The notes under the pieces were generated by a model that was not told the DNA's origin, did no database searches, and saw only the letters and a program-made list of their open reading frames with translations. Source: Coprinus comatus (lineage: Eukaryota; Basidiomycota; Agaricomycetes; Agaricales; Agaricaceae). Taken from it: DNA of 64,000 nucleotides. The DNA lies in contig JAWPGT010000022.1 in NCBI GenBank assembly GCA_034638255.1, forward strand, positions 62,001 through 126,000. Reading direction: 5' to 3'. Positions 34,701-45,055 of the stretch are shown in pieces. Made by a program: the position numbers and the translations under genes. The stretch's first letter is position 1; the number at the start of each line of letters is the position of its first letter.

Positions 34701-36492
34701 ATGAGTTCTTCGATGCAGAGGTATATCCGTCTGTTTACAGAGCCACCTAAGAATGAGAAGGACTGGTACAACCTGGAAAGGGAACTCGAGCAGGCGTTGA
34801 AGAAGAACATACCAAGAGTTCAACAGAAGACAGGGACAAATGAAGGAAGGAGGGAATCCATTTATATTGGTGATTCTGGTGCGTTCAATATCGACTCGTC
34901 ATTGAGGTTGGTCCGATGATTATAACAGGCACTGCTTTAATGGAAATAACCATCGCTGGTCATCGCAGGTCACTTAGATCATCCGAGGGTATTGGAGACC
35001 GAGCGGATGCACTTTCACCTGCTCTACTCATCTCTCTTGCAGACCATCATTTGGCTTCTGCTTTTCATGATGGCGCCTTCTACCAGACTGATGACCAAAT
35101 TGGATTTGGAAAGCCAAAGATTCGTGATGGAGGGCATATATCATTCTTGGAAACCCCAGTCGGAATTGCCACGCTAATACTCAGTAGGTATCCAATCGGA
35201 AGGCAAACCCTATTTCGCAGGAGAGGTTGGAATCTATGCTTAGCATACCTGAGGGAAGCCATGGGTGTGCTGCTGCAAGACGATTTGGATTTTCCAGAAG
35301 ATGATGACGGATGTGAGATCCTTTACGGAAGAACAGGGTTCTTGTATGGTCTCTTGTACCTGAGGACCGCACTACAAAAGCCAGAGAACTTAGGGGGTAG
35401 AGAGGCATATTACAGAGACTCCAGTGGGAGTGAAATTACACCAGAGAGGGTTGATGAGATGTTGGAGGATCTGGAGTCCGTGAAACAGTTGTGCTCGATG
35501 AGAATTTGAGACTGATTGTTCAGTCTATCATTCGAAGAGGTAGGAATGGCGCAAGCACGTACAGGTTTGACTTTGAGGGCGTGCAACCTCCTTTGATGTG
35601 GACTTGGCACACTAAAAGGTATCTAGGAGCGGCTCATGGTGTCGGTCAGTTCTTTCCCTCATATTTGGGATAACAGGCCACTTTCTAATACCACCGTTCA
35701 ACTTACAGTGGGCATTTTACAAACGCTACTTCGATGCCCTACCTCCATCGTCGGAGAATATTTCCCGGAAATTATTCAGACAATTGACTGGCTTATCAGT
35801 TGTCAAGACCATAGAGGCAATTGGCCTACTAGAGCCCCTGATCTGAATCAAACGACCACTGGTGACCACGATTTGATCCAGTAAGTATTTAATTTACATG
35901 CGTAAGCTAAACTCACTATGATATTGAACTTCATGATTATAGATGGTGCCACGGAGCGCCAGGAATGATCATTTTACTTTCTTCAATACTAAGAATGTTC
36001 GTCATTCCTGGAACTGGTGTAAAAATGACAGATAAGCAACAAGAGCGGTTTGTCGTATCCTTACAACGGGCTTGTGCTATTGTCTATATGCGGGGCTTGT
36101 TGCGCAAAGGAGTCGGCCTTTGTCATGGTGTAGCAGGATCAGTATATGCGCTCCTCGCAGCATCCGATCTACTCGATGAATCAGAGGCTCCAAGTCTGGT
36201 ATCTGCATCAACATCTAGTTCATCAGCGTCTAATACATCGCCTTCAACTCCGGATCATCACAAACACAAACCTTACTTCACACAAGCTTGCCATTTAGCT
36301 TTATTAGCTACGTCTGTTAGATCTTTGACAAAGAAAGGAGAGATGGTGAGTCCCGATCATCCTTGGAGTTTGTACGAAGGAATTTCTGGTATGTGTTGTG
36401 CGTGGGATGAGATATTGCTCAGATTAAAGAAGCAGGAGGCATCAAAGTGTTCGGGTATGCCTGGTTATGATGATATTGATATTTTGGGTTGA
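34701..36492 (+). CDS. LanC-like (LANCL) zinc protein
   Basis: Eukaryotic LanC-like proteins share the alpha/alpha barrel and zinc site of bacterial lanthionine cyclases. Animal members add glutathione to dehydrated amino-acid residues. The zinc ligands are visible as Cys in QWCHGAPG (about residue 358) and Cys-His in GLCHGVAGS (about 416-417). Other barrel motifs are IYIGDSGTALME, ILYGRTGFLYGLLYL, KRYLGAAHGVVGILQ and the C-terminal SLYEGISGMCCAWDE. Introns are 34879-34928, 35645-35708 and 35881-35942. One base is missing near 35475, between VDEMLEDLE and the next frame's VRETVVLDENL. No intron can explain it because both frames are blocked by stops close by. With the base restored the protein is about 538 residues. 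There is no LanB/LanM-like gene nearby, so it is not a lanthipeptide cluster. Confidence 0.9.
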
Positions 36493-37271
36493 GGATCGAT
36501 GATTGAATGTGTTGAGGCCATGAAAGTTATGTGATATAACGAAGTTCTGCTGAACAAAGACTTTTATGTTTTCTTTTTCTTATTATTATGTTTACCCTTT
36601 TGGACCTTGGTCACGGTTTCTGTTGTATATGATGTTAGCGTTGGAGATATGTGTTTGTAAGTGGGAATCTGTAAGATGGAAAGGGAACAGATGTTTTTTT
36701 TTTGATGTAGGGGGTTGATGTAATCATGAATTCGGAATCGATTATACTGAACGGCGATGTGTTCGGATTGGGTTTGGATTAATACACTGGGCTTGAGGGA
36801 ACAACAGGACGTGGTTATAACCGTAGCTCCTCCAGGGTAAACTAACTTACATACACACCACGCACTTTCAGCTTTACGTACTAACTGGCAATTTCGGCTG
36901 CCTCGAAGGAATGAAAGTAAAAGAGGGGGGTTTACTGATATTACCTTGTAATCAAAACATACGCTTTATATACATTGAGCAGATAAGGATCTTGAAAGAC
37001 AGTGGCTGTAGAGCTTATTAGCATGATCCAAGTTGCCTGTCATCCACAATCGTGTTCGGTCGAACGGAAGACAATATTCATAACAGGGTACTTTTGACGT
37101 TCCCACATAATCCAATCAACGGTGGTGCTAGATAATCAAAGACGTCATTATCCATATAAAATGAATCATACCAGTGCACTGAAGAGGATTAGCCTTTAGC
37201 CAAAGATTGTCCATGGATAGTACATGAAACGCGATCATACTTCCAAATTAATAACCAGTATATGACTTTCA
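36493..37271. other. Intergenic
   Basis: 3' flank of the LanC-like gene and gene-poor DNA. It has T-rich tracts near 36560-36600 and 36690-36705. Nothing further recognised. Confidence 0.45.
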
Positions 37272-37274
37272 GAC

Positions 37275-37505
37275 TCAGGGAGCTAATCTGTTTGAATGCA
37301 TATCCAGCTCTTCCTGACTTAATATCACCAATACACGCGTATCAAGTTCAAGTTGTGGCTCACCTCCAATAATAACAAAATCGTGATTGGATGGTTCATA
37401 ATGTCCGATAGTCAATATGCAGTAGTAGTAAGTATACACGTATATGGTCAGTTGAAAGTCTTGAAGAAATGATTGAATCAGGGGGATATAAAGATAATCG
37501 TGCAC
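37275..37505 (-). pseudogene. Possible GMC oxidoreductase N-terminal fragment
   Basis: The minus strand contains NHDFVIIGGEPQLELDTRVL, which resembles the FAD-binding start DFVIIGGG of GMC oxidoreductases but then diverges and stops. It sits just downstream of a clear GMC pseudogene on the same strand, so it may be a scrap of a second copy. Short and weak evidence. Confidence 0.3.
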
Positions 37506-37771
37506 CTTTGACCCAAAAGCTCTTCACGGAATATGATTATAATTACCCCGAAATGTCTGCTTGAAGTTGAGGGTCGGGCACAGTCCGGTACCATCTATTT
37601 CAGGAGTTGGAAAGATATGATGGCGTACCCGTACCAATCCACCACCAGCAGACTATTTTTGACGCCAAAGGGTGTACTTAGTCTAACTCCAGTAGTGAAA
37701 TCAAAAATAAACTTCCAGTCCAGGTCTTTCTCTTCAATATGCAAATCCATTACACATTCCATGTAATACAT

Positions 37772-40113
37772 TTACAACTTCCACTCTTCTTTTATCAAAT
37801 CTGCAGCACGTTCAGCAACACAGTAGACTGATGCTTGTGTGTTAGAAAACAAAAGAAAGCATACAATAAATAACTGAAGCATCAACAATTCGAATACCCG
37901 TAATTCCTTTCACCTTCAAATCTGGATTGACTACTCCATCATTGCTTCCTCTGGCACTCATAGCAGCAGTTCCAATACCACGGGACGTAACCCCAGCATG
38001 ATATCTGATGAATTTGATAACATCTTCACCATATACAACTTCAGGTAGTGGTGCAATTCATCCCATCACAAAGTCTTTCATTGTAGAGAGTGCCATTTGT
38101 GTTTGAGCAGATTTTTGAATGATTTGAGAGCTATCTGAATATCCAAGTCTGTTTTTAGAATTCCTATATCAACATTCGATTGTTCGAATGGATCGTTGGA
38201 TTTTTAAGTGTTATTGATCCGCCTATAAATGTATATCAGTGGAAAATCGATATTTATAATGTATATTGGCGTTAGGGAGACAGAAATAACTCACGAGAAG
38301 ATGGTTCCGTAAATTGAGTGATAACCGAGATAAAAGGAGGGCTAGAGACATCCGAGGTATACGCGTTAGCTTTACCATATGTATAAAAGTATATGAGCAT
38401 TAAGTCGGCAAGCGAGAGAAGAAAAAAAAGCCAATCGAGTACAGTGGCTGTATAGTAATAATGCGGTGTGTTCGGGCCCGCTGCAGGATCAGGATTATCT
38501 CGGAGTAGTGGGGAGTTCTTTGGTAACATCAAAGAATACAAATTAGCAGGCGAGGTAAGAAGGGGTCCCGTTCGATCACGAGTCCATTGTGCAAATGCTT
38601 CTTCAATCAATGTCGCATTGTTCCATAGACTGTTAGTGTAATGTCAATGGACCGGAAGTTATTTTTGTTATCAAATATCGCGTACTCGGGAATCGTTGTG
38701 TTCGTTCGCCAAAAGAAGATATATTGAGGTTGACCATTAAGATTCTTTCCAACGTTGGGAAGATTGTGTTTGGGTTCTATGCCAACTTCTTGTAGCTCTT
38801 TCACATCACCAATTCCTGAGTTCATGAAAATTTGAAGGGATCTGACAACGCTAGCTGATATGATAATTTCTCTGCTAGCCGTAAGCATACGATGTGGCCC
38901 TAAAATGATATTTCAATGGAACACTAAAGTGGGGATAATCATACAAAGCCTACCAGTACGATTCTGTGCCGCTTCTAGTATGTTAAAATTTCCTTTAGTA
39001 TTTTGAAGAACACGTGTCGTATGTGTGTTAATGAGAACTGTTAGATTAGGTCTATCAAGGATAGGATCAAGATAGGCAGTAGCGGAAGTAGTTCGTGAGT
39101 CATTCGCGACAAAAGATTGAATCCACCCTAATCAATAGCATGGATGCTATGAGCTCAGCATAACTAAATCACCGTCACTGTTTCACTTACAGAGACCCAG
39201 GGATCGACCTGCATTAGCGTCTACTATCGACAGGTCTAATTATTTTATTCGAACTGCCTTGAGAAGTAATTCGTCCACCGGTAGAACATTCCCGATTATA
39301 CTTATGCCAAGAGGTCCCTTGAAACCACTAGCAGAAGGATCAAATTTACCCTTCTCAAAACCCGGACTTTGTTCCGAAGTTGACCAACGTTCAACCTGAA
39401 TCAGATATCAGCTATGTATATGTAAAAATATATATTATCAAATGCTTCACCTTCTTGATGAATGGAAGCAAGGAGTTCTATGACAAACCCTCATCTCCCG
39501 TAGTTTTTGCCTATTTATTGTAATCATCCTCAGAACCTCGGATCCAAATCATGCCATCTAAAGAAATACGAACTTTTCAACGATTTGCATGTGCATATAT
39601 TCAAGGTGAACTTACTACGTGAGCTACTTCCACCGAGTACAAATCCTCCTGATTAAGCAACTGATCAGCCAAGCAAACCTTCTTGAGGTATAGTCGTGGT
39701 ATTCCGGGAGAAGGGGTGAACGGTGCTAGGAGCTTCCAACCGAAGAGTGGGACTTGAAGGTCAAGAATTCCTTGATGGTTATAATCAGGTGTATTAGCGC
39801 TTCGAGTTGATCGCAAAATAAAACAAGATGTGCTCACGAAGGTCCAGTTTCGACAACTAGGACCTTAACTCTCGGATTCTCGGAGTCGATTGGCCAATAC
39901 GAGTCCAACTGTTCATCATATCATATGATGTTAATCCTATAGAGCTTAATATCCGAATTACCGAGGGTACCGCACTTGAAGTGACTCACCTCCAGCAATG
40001 ATGAAATCAAAGTCGGTAGCTTGCAAGTCGGACAACGCGTGATATATCGTCGCGCAGATGACCGACTGTAATCCAAGAAGAATCAGCGCCAATATCACGC
40101 TTGTATTGCGCAT
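37772..40113 (-). pseudogene. GMC oxidoreductase (aryl-alcohol-oxidase-like) pseudogene
   Basis: The gene begins with a signal peptide (SVILALILLGLQSVICA) and DFDFIIAGG, the FAD-binding start. It continues through GLVLANRL, ENPRVKVLVVETGP, DGMIWIRGSEDDYNK, SLLPFIKK, SATAYLDPILDRPNLTVL, SGIGDVKELQEVGIE and GITGIRIVDASVI, ending VAERAADLIKEEWKL. Lesions are many. A one-base frame break separates GLVLANRL from ENPRV. In-frame stops occur where the family has Tyr and Trp (NK-stop-AKTTG; GLS-stop-NSLLPF for GWSWNSLLPF). The segment PYIVSGHTQ with the catalytic histidine is replaced by a T-rich stretch before QASVYCVAE. Because substitutions and loss of the active site coexist, this is a true pseudogene and not only an assembly fault. 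Confidence 0.85.
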
Positions 40114-40424
40114 TCTTGTCCGTTGCTCAAGTTATGGTATAGGTGAAGGCTTCCAAGAAGTAAAGTATCTGACTTCCGAGAGGTCCGGCTAACCGGATCG
40201 AGACTATTTTTGGACTCGTGGGAAGAGTTAAAAATAGCAGTTCTTCCGTAGTCAACGCTCGCATCATCAACTTGTCATCAATTCATATGTTCTGCGAAGA
40301 TCAATTTTTTATGCTTTCCTCCGTGTCTCTTTCACTTAAGATAAATAAATCCGATGCTCGATTCCAAAATTATTACAGACAGCCGGTCTCTTTTCTTCCA
40401 ACGACTTTCAGTTGACTTGGGTAC
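40114..40424. other. Intergenic between divergent genes
   Basis: About 310 bp between the start of the GMC pseudogene (minus) and the next gene (plus). No distinct motif recognised. Confidence 0.4.
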
Positions 40425-42460
40425 ATGTCCGATTCCTCAAGTGCAACAACCGTGTTGGTGAACCTTGAACCAACTATTGGCACATATTTCATTGCTGCGA
40501 TTACATCGGTTGGGTAAGTTTAACCGCATAGGAATTCTTTTGCTTATGTGATATACCAATGATTACAATTAGATTGCTTGGTGCAATATCTCTACAGTGT
40601 TGGAGATATTTCCTCAATTTTCCAACGGACCATATTCTACTTAAACTTACTGTATGTGCTTGATATTTTAACTTATTGCGTATCCGTGTCAATTTTCATT
40701 TCAAAAATCTAGGTATTAATCACTTGGTAACTTGTTTCTAACACCCAGAATTGTATGAATCCCCCTAATCGTGGATCAACAGGGCTTTGGAGTTTGTTAA
40801 ATCAACGTTGGCAATTTATGGCGCATACAATGTGGTGGTAAAGAATTGGGGGAACGTCAAAGCACTTGAACATCCCGGATGGTATGTTTTTTAGACCATG
40901 CTACTGTTTGGCAATGTGATTTGCTCACAACTGAGATATGTCAGGAGTTTACGGGTACGTCCCAGTTATATTATCTTTGTATCTGCGAGTCCAAACTGAT
41001 GGAGTATTATTAGGCTATTGCAATATTCACAGTGAGCGTGTGCAGTACTTTGTGCGCCTGTTTTCCTCGCTCATTCTGAACCCTAGACTATCATTATCTT
41101 CATCGTACATATCTTCTTTGTGCATAAAGTGTGGTTGTGTGAGTATTCGATTTTATTCTATTTGATTGCGGGATACTAAGAAGCGTAATTAGTGCTTCGA
41201 AAGGCTCGTGCAATACCGATCGGACTCGTAAGATCTATTAAAACCGCCTCCGGTGATGTTCCACTCATATCAACCACAGCTCGTTTTGTCGGTGGCTAGT
41301 TTTGGTCAGTGAGCTACTTCAAGTCCCTTCCGAGACCGCCACCCGTCATGATACACTACTAACTACCATATAGCACTTGGTATTGGTATGTTCAGATAAC
41401 TGATTATTTACAGACATTAGTAGCTGACATTTTGTACTCAGTCGCTTTCGCAGAGGTGTTAGTATATTGTCTATATTAAAAAATCGAGTTATAACTCATA
41501 ATTTTTGGTAGATCTCTTGGACGAACATTCGAGGATGAAAAATTCACCATGGCAGCTGTATGTCGCCTCTGTGATAACCTATGACTTCGGAATGCCTGGC
41601 TAATCCTCTTGGAAGCGCCTAACAGTGGCTTCTCTAGCTTGCGCTCTAGTCGTTGACTGGAGTATAACCATCTCTCTCGTGGTTCTGCTGAAAGAAAAAC
41701 AGTCATTCTTTAGTAGGTGCGCATAAATTTAGTATCAGTCACAAAATAACTTGTAGCTGGTTTAACTGATATCAGTTCTGAAAGAACAAATCGTTTGATT
41801 AAGAGGCTGGTTTTTTATACAATCAATATTGGACTTTTAACAAGGTAAGCCTCTCTCTCCTCATCGATCATCACTCCTTCATACAGTATACCAACTGACT
41901 TGTATCGCAGTTTGGCGGATCTGGTCACCCTTGTCTTGGTATGAAGTAGTTTCCATTTTCGACTCCGAGTCTTCGGAATGTGCCGTTCCGCTGATCTTCA
42001 TCCCATTGAATAGCTCAATATCAACTTCCATCCGCCTGATGCACAGTATTCTATCTCTATCTATGAGATTATTGGGAATCGTGAGTTTTGTCGACAATCT
42101 TGATCTGTGTCTAGACTTACAGTTGACAAATGTGATATTCATCAGTATATTCTAACTCTCTGCTTGCTTGGTATGTTCCATGAAATGAAATCAGGATTTC
42201 CGCTTTAAAAAGAATACTCAATATTCGCACATTCACGCTCAACAGTCTTAATTCCCGAGAGATGGTTTTAAATGAACTCGGAAGACCACACGACGTAGAA
42301 ATGTCGAATGTTAATCTTTATTCCACAACCACACCAATAGGAGATGGAGCGGGGTAAGTAGTAAATATCCAGCACCGCACCAGCTCTTACTTATGTAACT
42401 TGAACTTCAAGAGGAACCAAAATACCAGTTTCGCCAGCACAACTGCTGTCAAGCCAATGA
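40425..42460 (+). CDS. DUF6534-type multi-pass membrane protein, frame interrupted
   Basis: Belongs to a large basidiomycete family of seven-helix proteins of unknown function. Supported exons are MSDSSSATTVLVNLEPTIG (from 40425), LLGAISLQCWRYFLNFPTDH (40573-40651), VLITW, then ALEFVKSTLAIYGAYNVVVK...EHPGW. Next come AIAIFTVSV and, one base out of phase, QYFVRLFSSLILN. Later pieces are VASLACALVVDWSITISLVV and ERTNRLIKRLVFYTINIGLL (a family hallmark). The C terminus is NSREMVLNELGRPHDVEMS..., joined through a GTAAGT...CAAG intron to TKIPVSPAQLLSSQ. The intact splice sites and C terminus argue for a living gene with at least one missing base near 41040, but the middle (41160-41560) cannot be assembled with confidence, so a pseudogene is possible. 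Confidence 0.6.
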
Positions 42461-43146
42461 CATCAAAACAATCACTCATCGCCTTGGCACATCCTATACA
42501 TATATATGTATGAGCCTCTTTGACAGTGGCATATGCACCGTACTATGAGCACTGATTTTTACTTTTCCCCGTACAGATATCGGAATTCTGCTCCAATTCC
42601 TGGGAAGCATACGAAAAGTTCGAGCTTCTAGCAGAGAGCTACCAACAGAACGCTGAGCAATGCTGAGCTTGTTTTTCTGCATACCTAGTCTATTACCCGG
42701 GCTCCTATCCGTACATCATACCTTCAATAGTACTAGCAGCAAGAGATAGTGGTATCTCGCTTGCATTACACGACCTTGGCAAATTTAGTCCAAACTACAG
42801 AAGTTTCACACTGCTGCGAGTGTCTGTATTTTGATCAACCTAAACCCAAAATAGACAAATATCTAATCTCTTACACTACACGATCAATACATAATTCGTG
42901 ATTGGCTGTATTGGAGTGACAATTAAACGGAGACCACCACTCAGAAACGCTCAATTAACTTTAACGCCGTTGCGTGTAATTCCGCGCAGTACCTAGTAGT
43001 GGCACGTCAGACACTGGTCATGTTTCATTTGACCTGACATCAGCCTCCAACTCTATGGCCCGCAATCCCGGACAGAAGCTTTAAAAATGCCGCGGGCATG
43101 TATACACGTTGTCAATGTAACTCCCCAAGCACCCTTTGCTTGAAAC
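42461..43146. other. Intergenic
   Basis: About 690 bp upstream of the seven-helix gene. No gene or repeat recognised. Confidence 0.45.
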
Positions 43147-44740
43147 ATGCCCATTACGCAGGATGAGGTGAGTACCCAGGGGTGGTGGGCGTTATGGTGT
43201 TTCTCTATGGAAAATATGGTTCTGATATTTCTTTGTAGTCAAAACTTGTCGCTATTTTCGTCCAGAGTATCCTGTATGGTAAGTGCCAAGAGTACTTGTT
43301 CACCCTTATTTAATTTGCTGAATTTATGAACTTTTACCTACAGGTGCCTTGGTCGTCATGTTTGTCCTAACGTATTGGAATCTGGTCTATCGTCGTCGTC
43401 CTGGTCGTAAATTGAACAAAACGATGTTATGTGTAGCCATCACTATGTTTCTTCTTGCAACTTTGGTGAGTTAACCAACCCATATTAATCTAACGGAATA
43501 CCCATTTCTCTCATAGCACCTCATTATCAATTTTATCAGAGTTTGGCGTGGTCTCTTCGTATACAAAGGCCCATTATCATATTGGAATCACCTTTCGGAT
43601 GTTACTCAGGTCTTAGGAAGTGCTGTGATTGTTGCACAAACTATGGTTGGAGATGGTGTGGCTGTAAGTTGAGAGGTCTGCTATAATTCAACGTTAACTC
43701 ACATTTGCACCTGTCCCGTCAAAAAGGTCTACAGATGTTATGTTGTCTGGAACTGTCGCAAAAGATATGTTATCTTACCAATGATATTGTATCTTGGCGG
43801 TGTGGGTATGTAACCCAAAAGGCGTTTAGGTGTTGTTTTCACTAACAAAAATCGAAAAATTTAGCAACCGGTATTGGAATTCTCGTCGGTTTTGGTAGGT
43901 TATTGCATGCGGAAGTTTTTCATCTCCGCGAATGGATCATCGCATTCTTTTCATGCACTTTAGCAACTAGTGTAACCTGCACAGGCGAGTGTTATTGAGT
44001 TGTCCTCATTAGTGCCTTTTTTGACCCATGACATAGTAACGATAGCAGCGAGGATATGGTATCTAAATCGCCATAGTATTGACGCTCGGCCGGGTAGATA
44101 TCTCCATGATCTCATGTGTATCGTTCTTGAATCCGGAGCAATTTATTCTGGCGCTCTAATTGCGTTGCTTGTTCTGTTTGAGATGAGGTCCTGGTTCCAA
44201 TATGTTGTTGTTGATGCTGTGAGTGGTTTGTATCCTAAACATGATGCCGATTTTTCTAATGCTTTTCAAACCTAGATCACACCAATAATTGTGAGTCTAT
44301 TCTTCTTTGATTCTAGACAGATCCATTCTAATTTATCAATTCATCAGGGCCTCGTTTTTTCCATAATCATTGTTCGTGTCGGTTTGGGACTATCGACAGA
44401 AGGTACCTCAAACGCCACTGATCCTCAACCAAAATTAACATTAGCCCGCACTTGGATAGTAGATGTTGATCACCCTCATACATCACCATTATCACCATCA
44501 CCATCGCGACTATGGCCTGTTCAACCTAATCGTCAATTGGCTCCTCAAGTCACTGGTCAAAAAACAGTTCGAGGCCATTATAATCTCCGCTCACAGGCTC
44601 CATATCTACACTCATATTTCCGAAGATCCAGCGGGGAGATAGATATTGACGCCGACGTAGAATTTGATTTTGACGAGGCTAGATATCAACGGCCGAAAGC
44701 GCCACCAATCACTTTATTCATTTCGCGTCCCAACCATTGA
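43147..44740 (+). CDS. Seven-transmembrane protein of a basidiomycete-expanded family
   Basis: Nine exons encode about 372 residues in one intact frame. Family motifs are KLVAIFVQSILYGALVVMF (helix 1), GDGVAVYRCYVVWN, WIIAFFSCTLATS, ARIWYLNR, CIVLESGAIYSGALIALLVL and ITPIIGLVFSIIIVRVGLGL. A cytoplasmic tail of about 110 residues rich in Pro, Arg and acidic residues follows. Receptors and channels have both been suggested for such proteins; the role is unknown. Introns are 43168-43238, 43279-43343, 43466-43516, 43664-43726, 43806-43864, 43985-44036, 44219-44275 and 44291-44347. The intron at 43985 starts GCGAGT, so it is a GC-AG intron; no GT donor nearby keeps the frame. The exon 44276-44290 is only 15 nt. 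A paralog with the same plan lies at 62.3 kb. Confidence 0.88.
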
Positions 44741-45055
44741 CATTTTCCATAAACAAAGCATCGTGATTGATCATTTCCTCTGTTAATAGTGTAATAACTT
44801 TTGTGCATTGTGTATTTGTGTATAGTATGTATCATTGTTCGCATAATTATTTGTCTCTGTAACATTATTGACATATGTAGGACGGATCATTTTCACCCGT
44901 GTAATACGCAGTACCCGATCATTTTTGTAATATATGTACTCTTGCTTCTACTTACTGCTTTTCATTAGGTTTTCTGTCAAGTAATACGTATCCTCTACGC
45001 TAAGGGAATTGCTCGGTGGTCTTGTTGTGGTTGATCAGAGCTTAGTCAGCACAAC
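44741..45055. other. Intergenic
   Basis: About 315 bp, holding the 3' end of the seven-helix gene and the promoter of the EZH2-like gene. Nothing distinctive. Confidence 0.4.

Noticed and set aside
35400..35500. Intron explaining the LanC-like frame change
   Set aside because: The next frame has two stops just upstream (TGATGA at 35452-35460), so the switch must lie within about 40 bases, too short for an intron here.
34701..36492. Lanthipeptide-type RiPP gene cluster
   Set aside because: Only the LanC-like protein is present; there is no dehydratase, protease, transporter or precursor gene nearby, and LANCL genes are common in eukaryotes.
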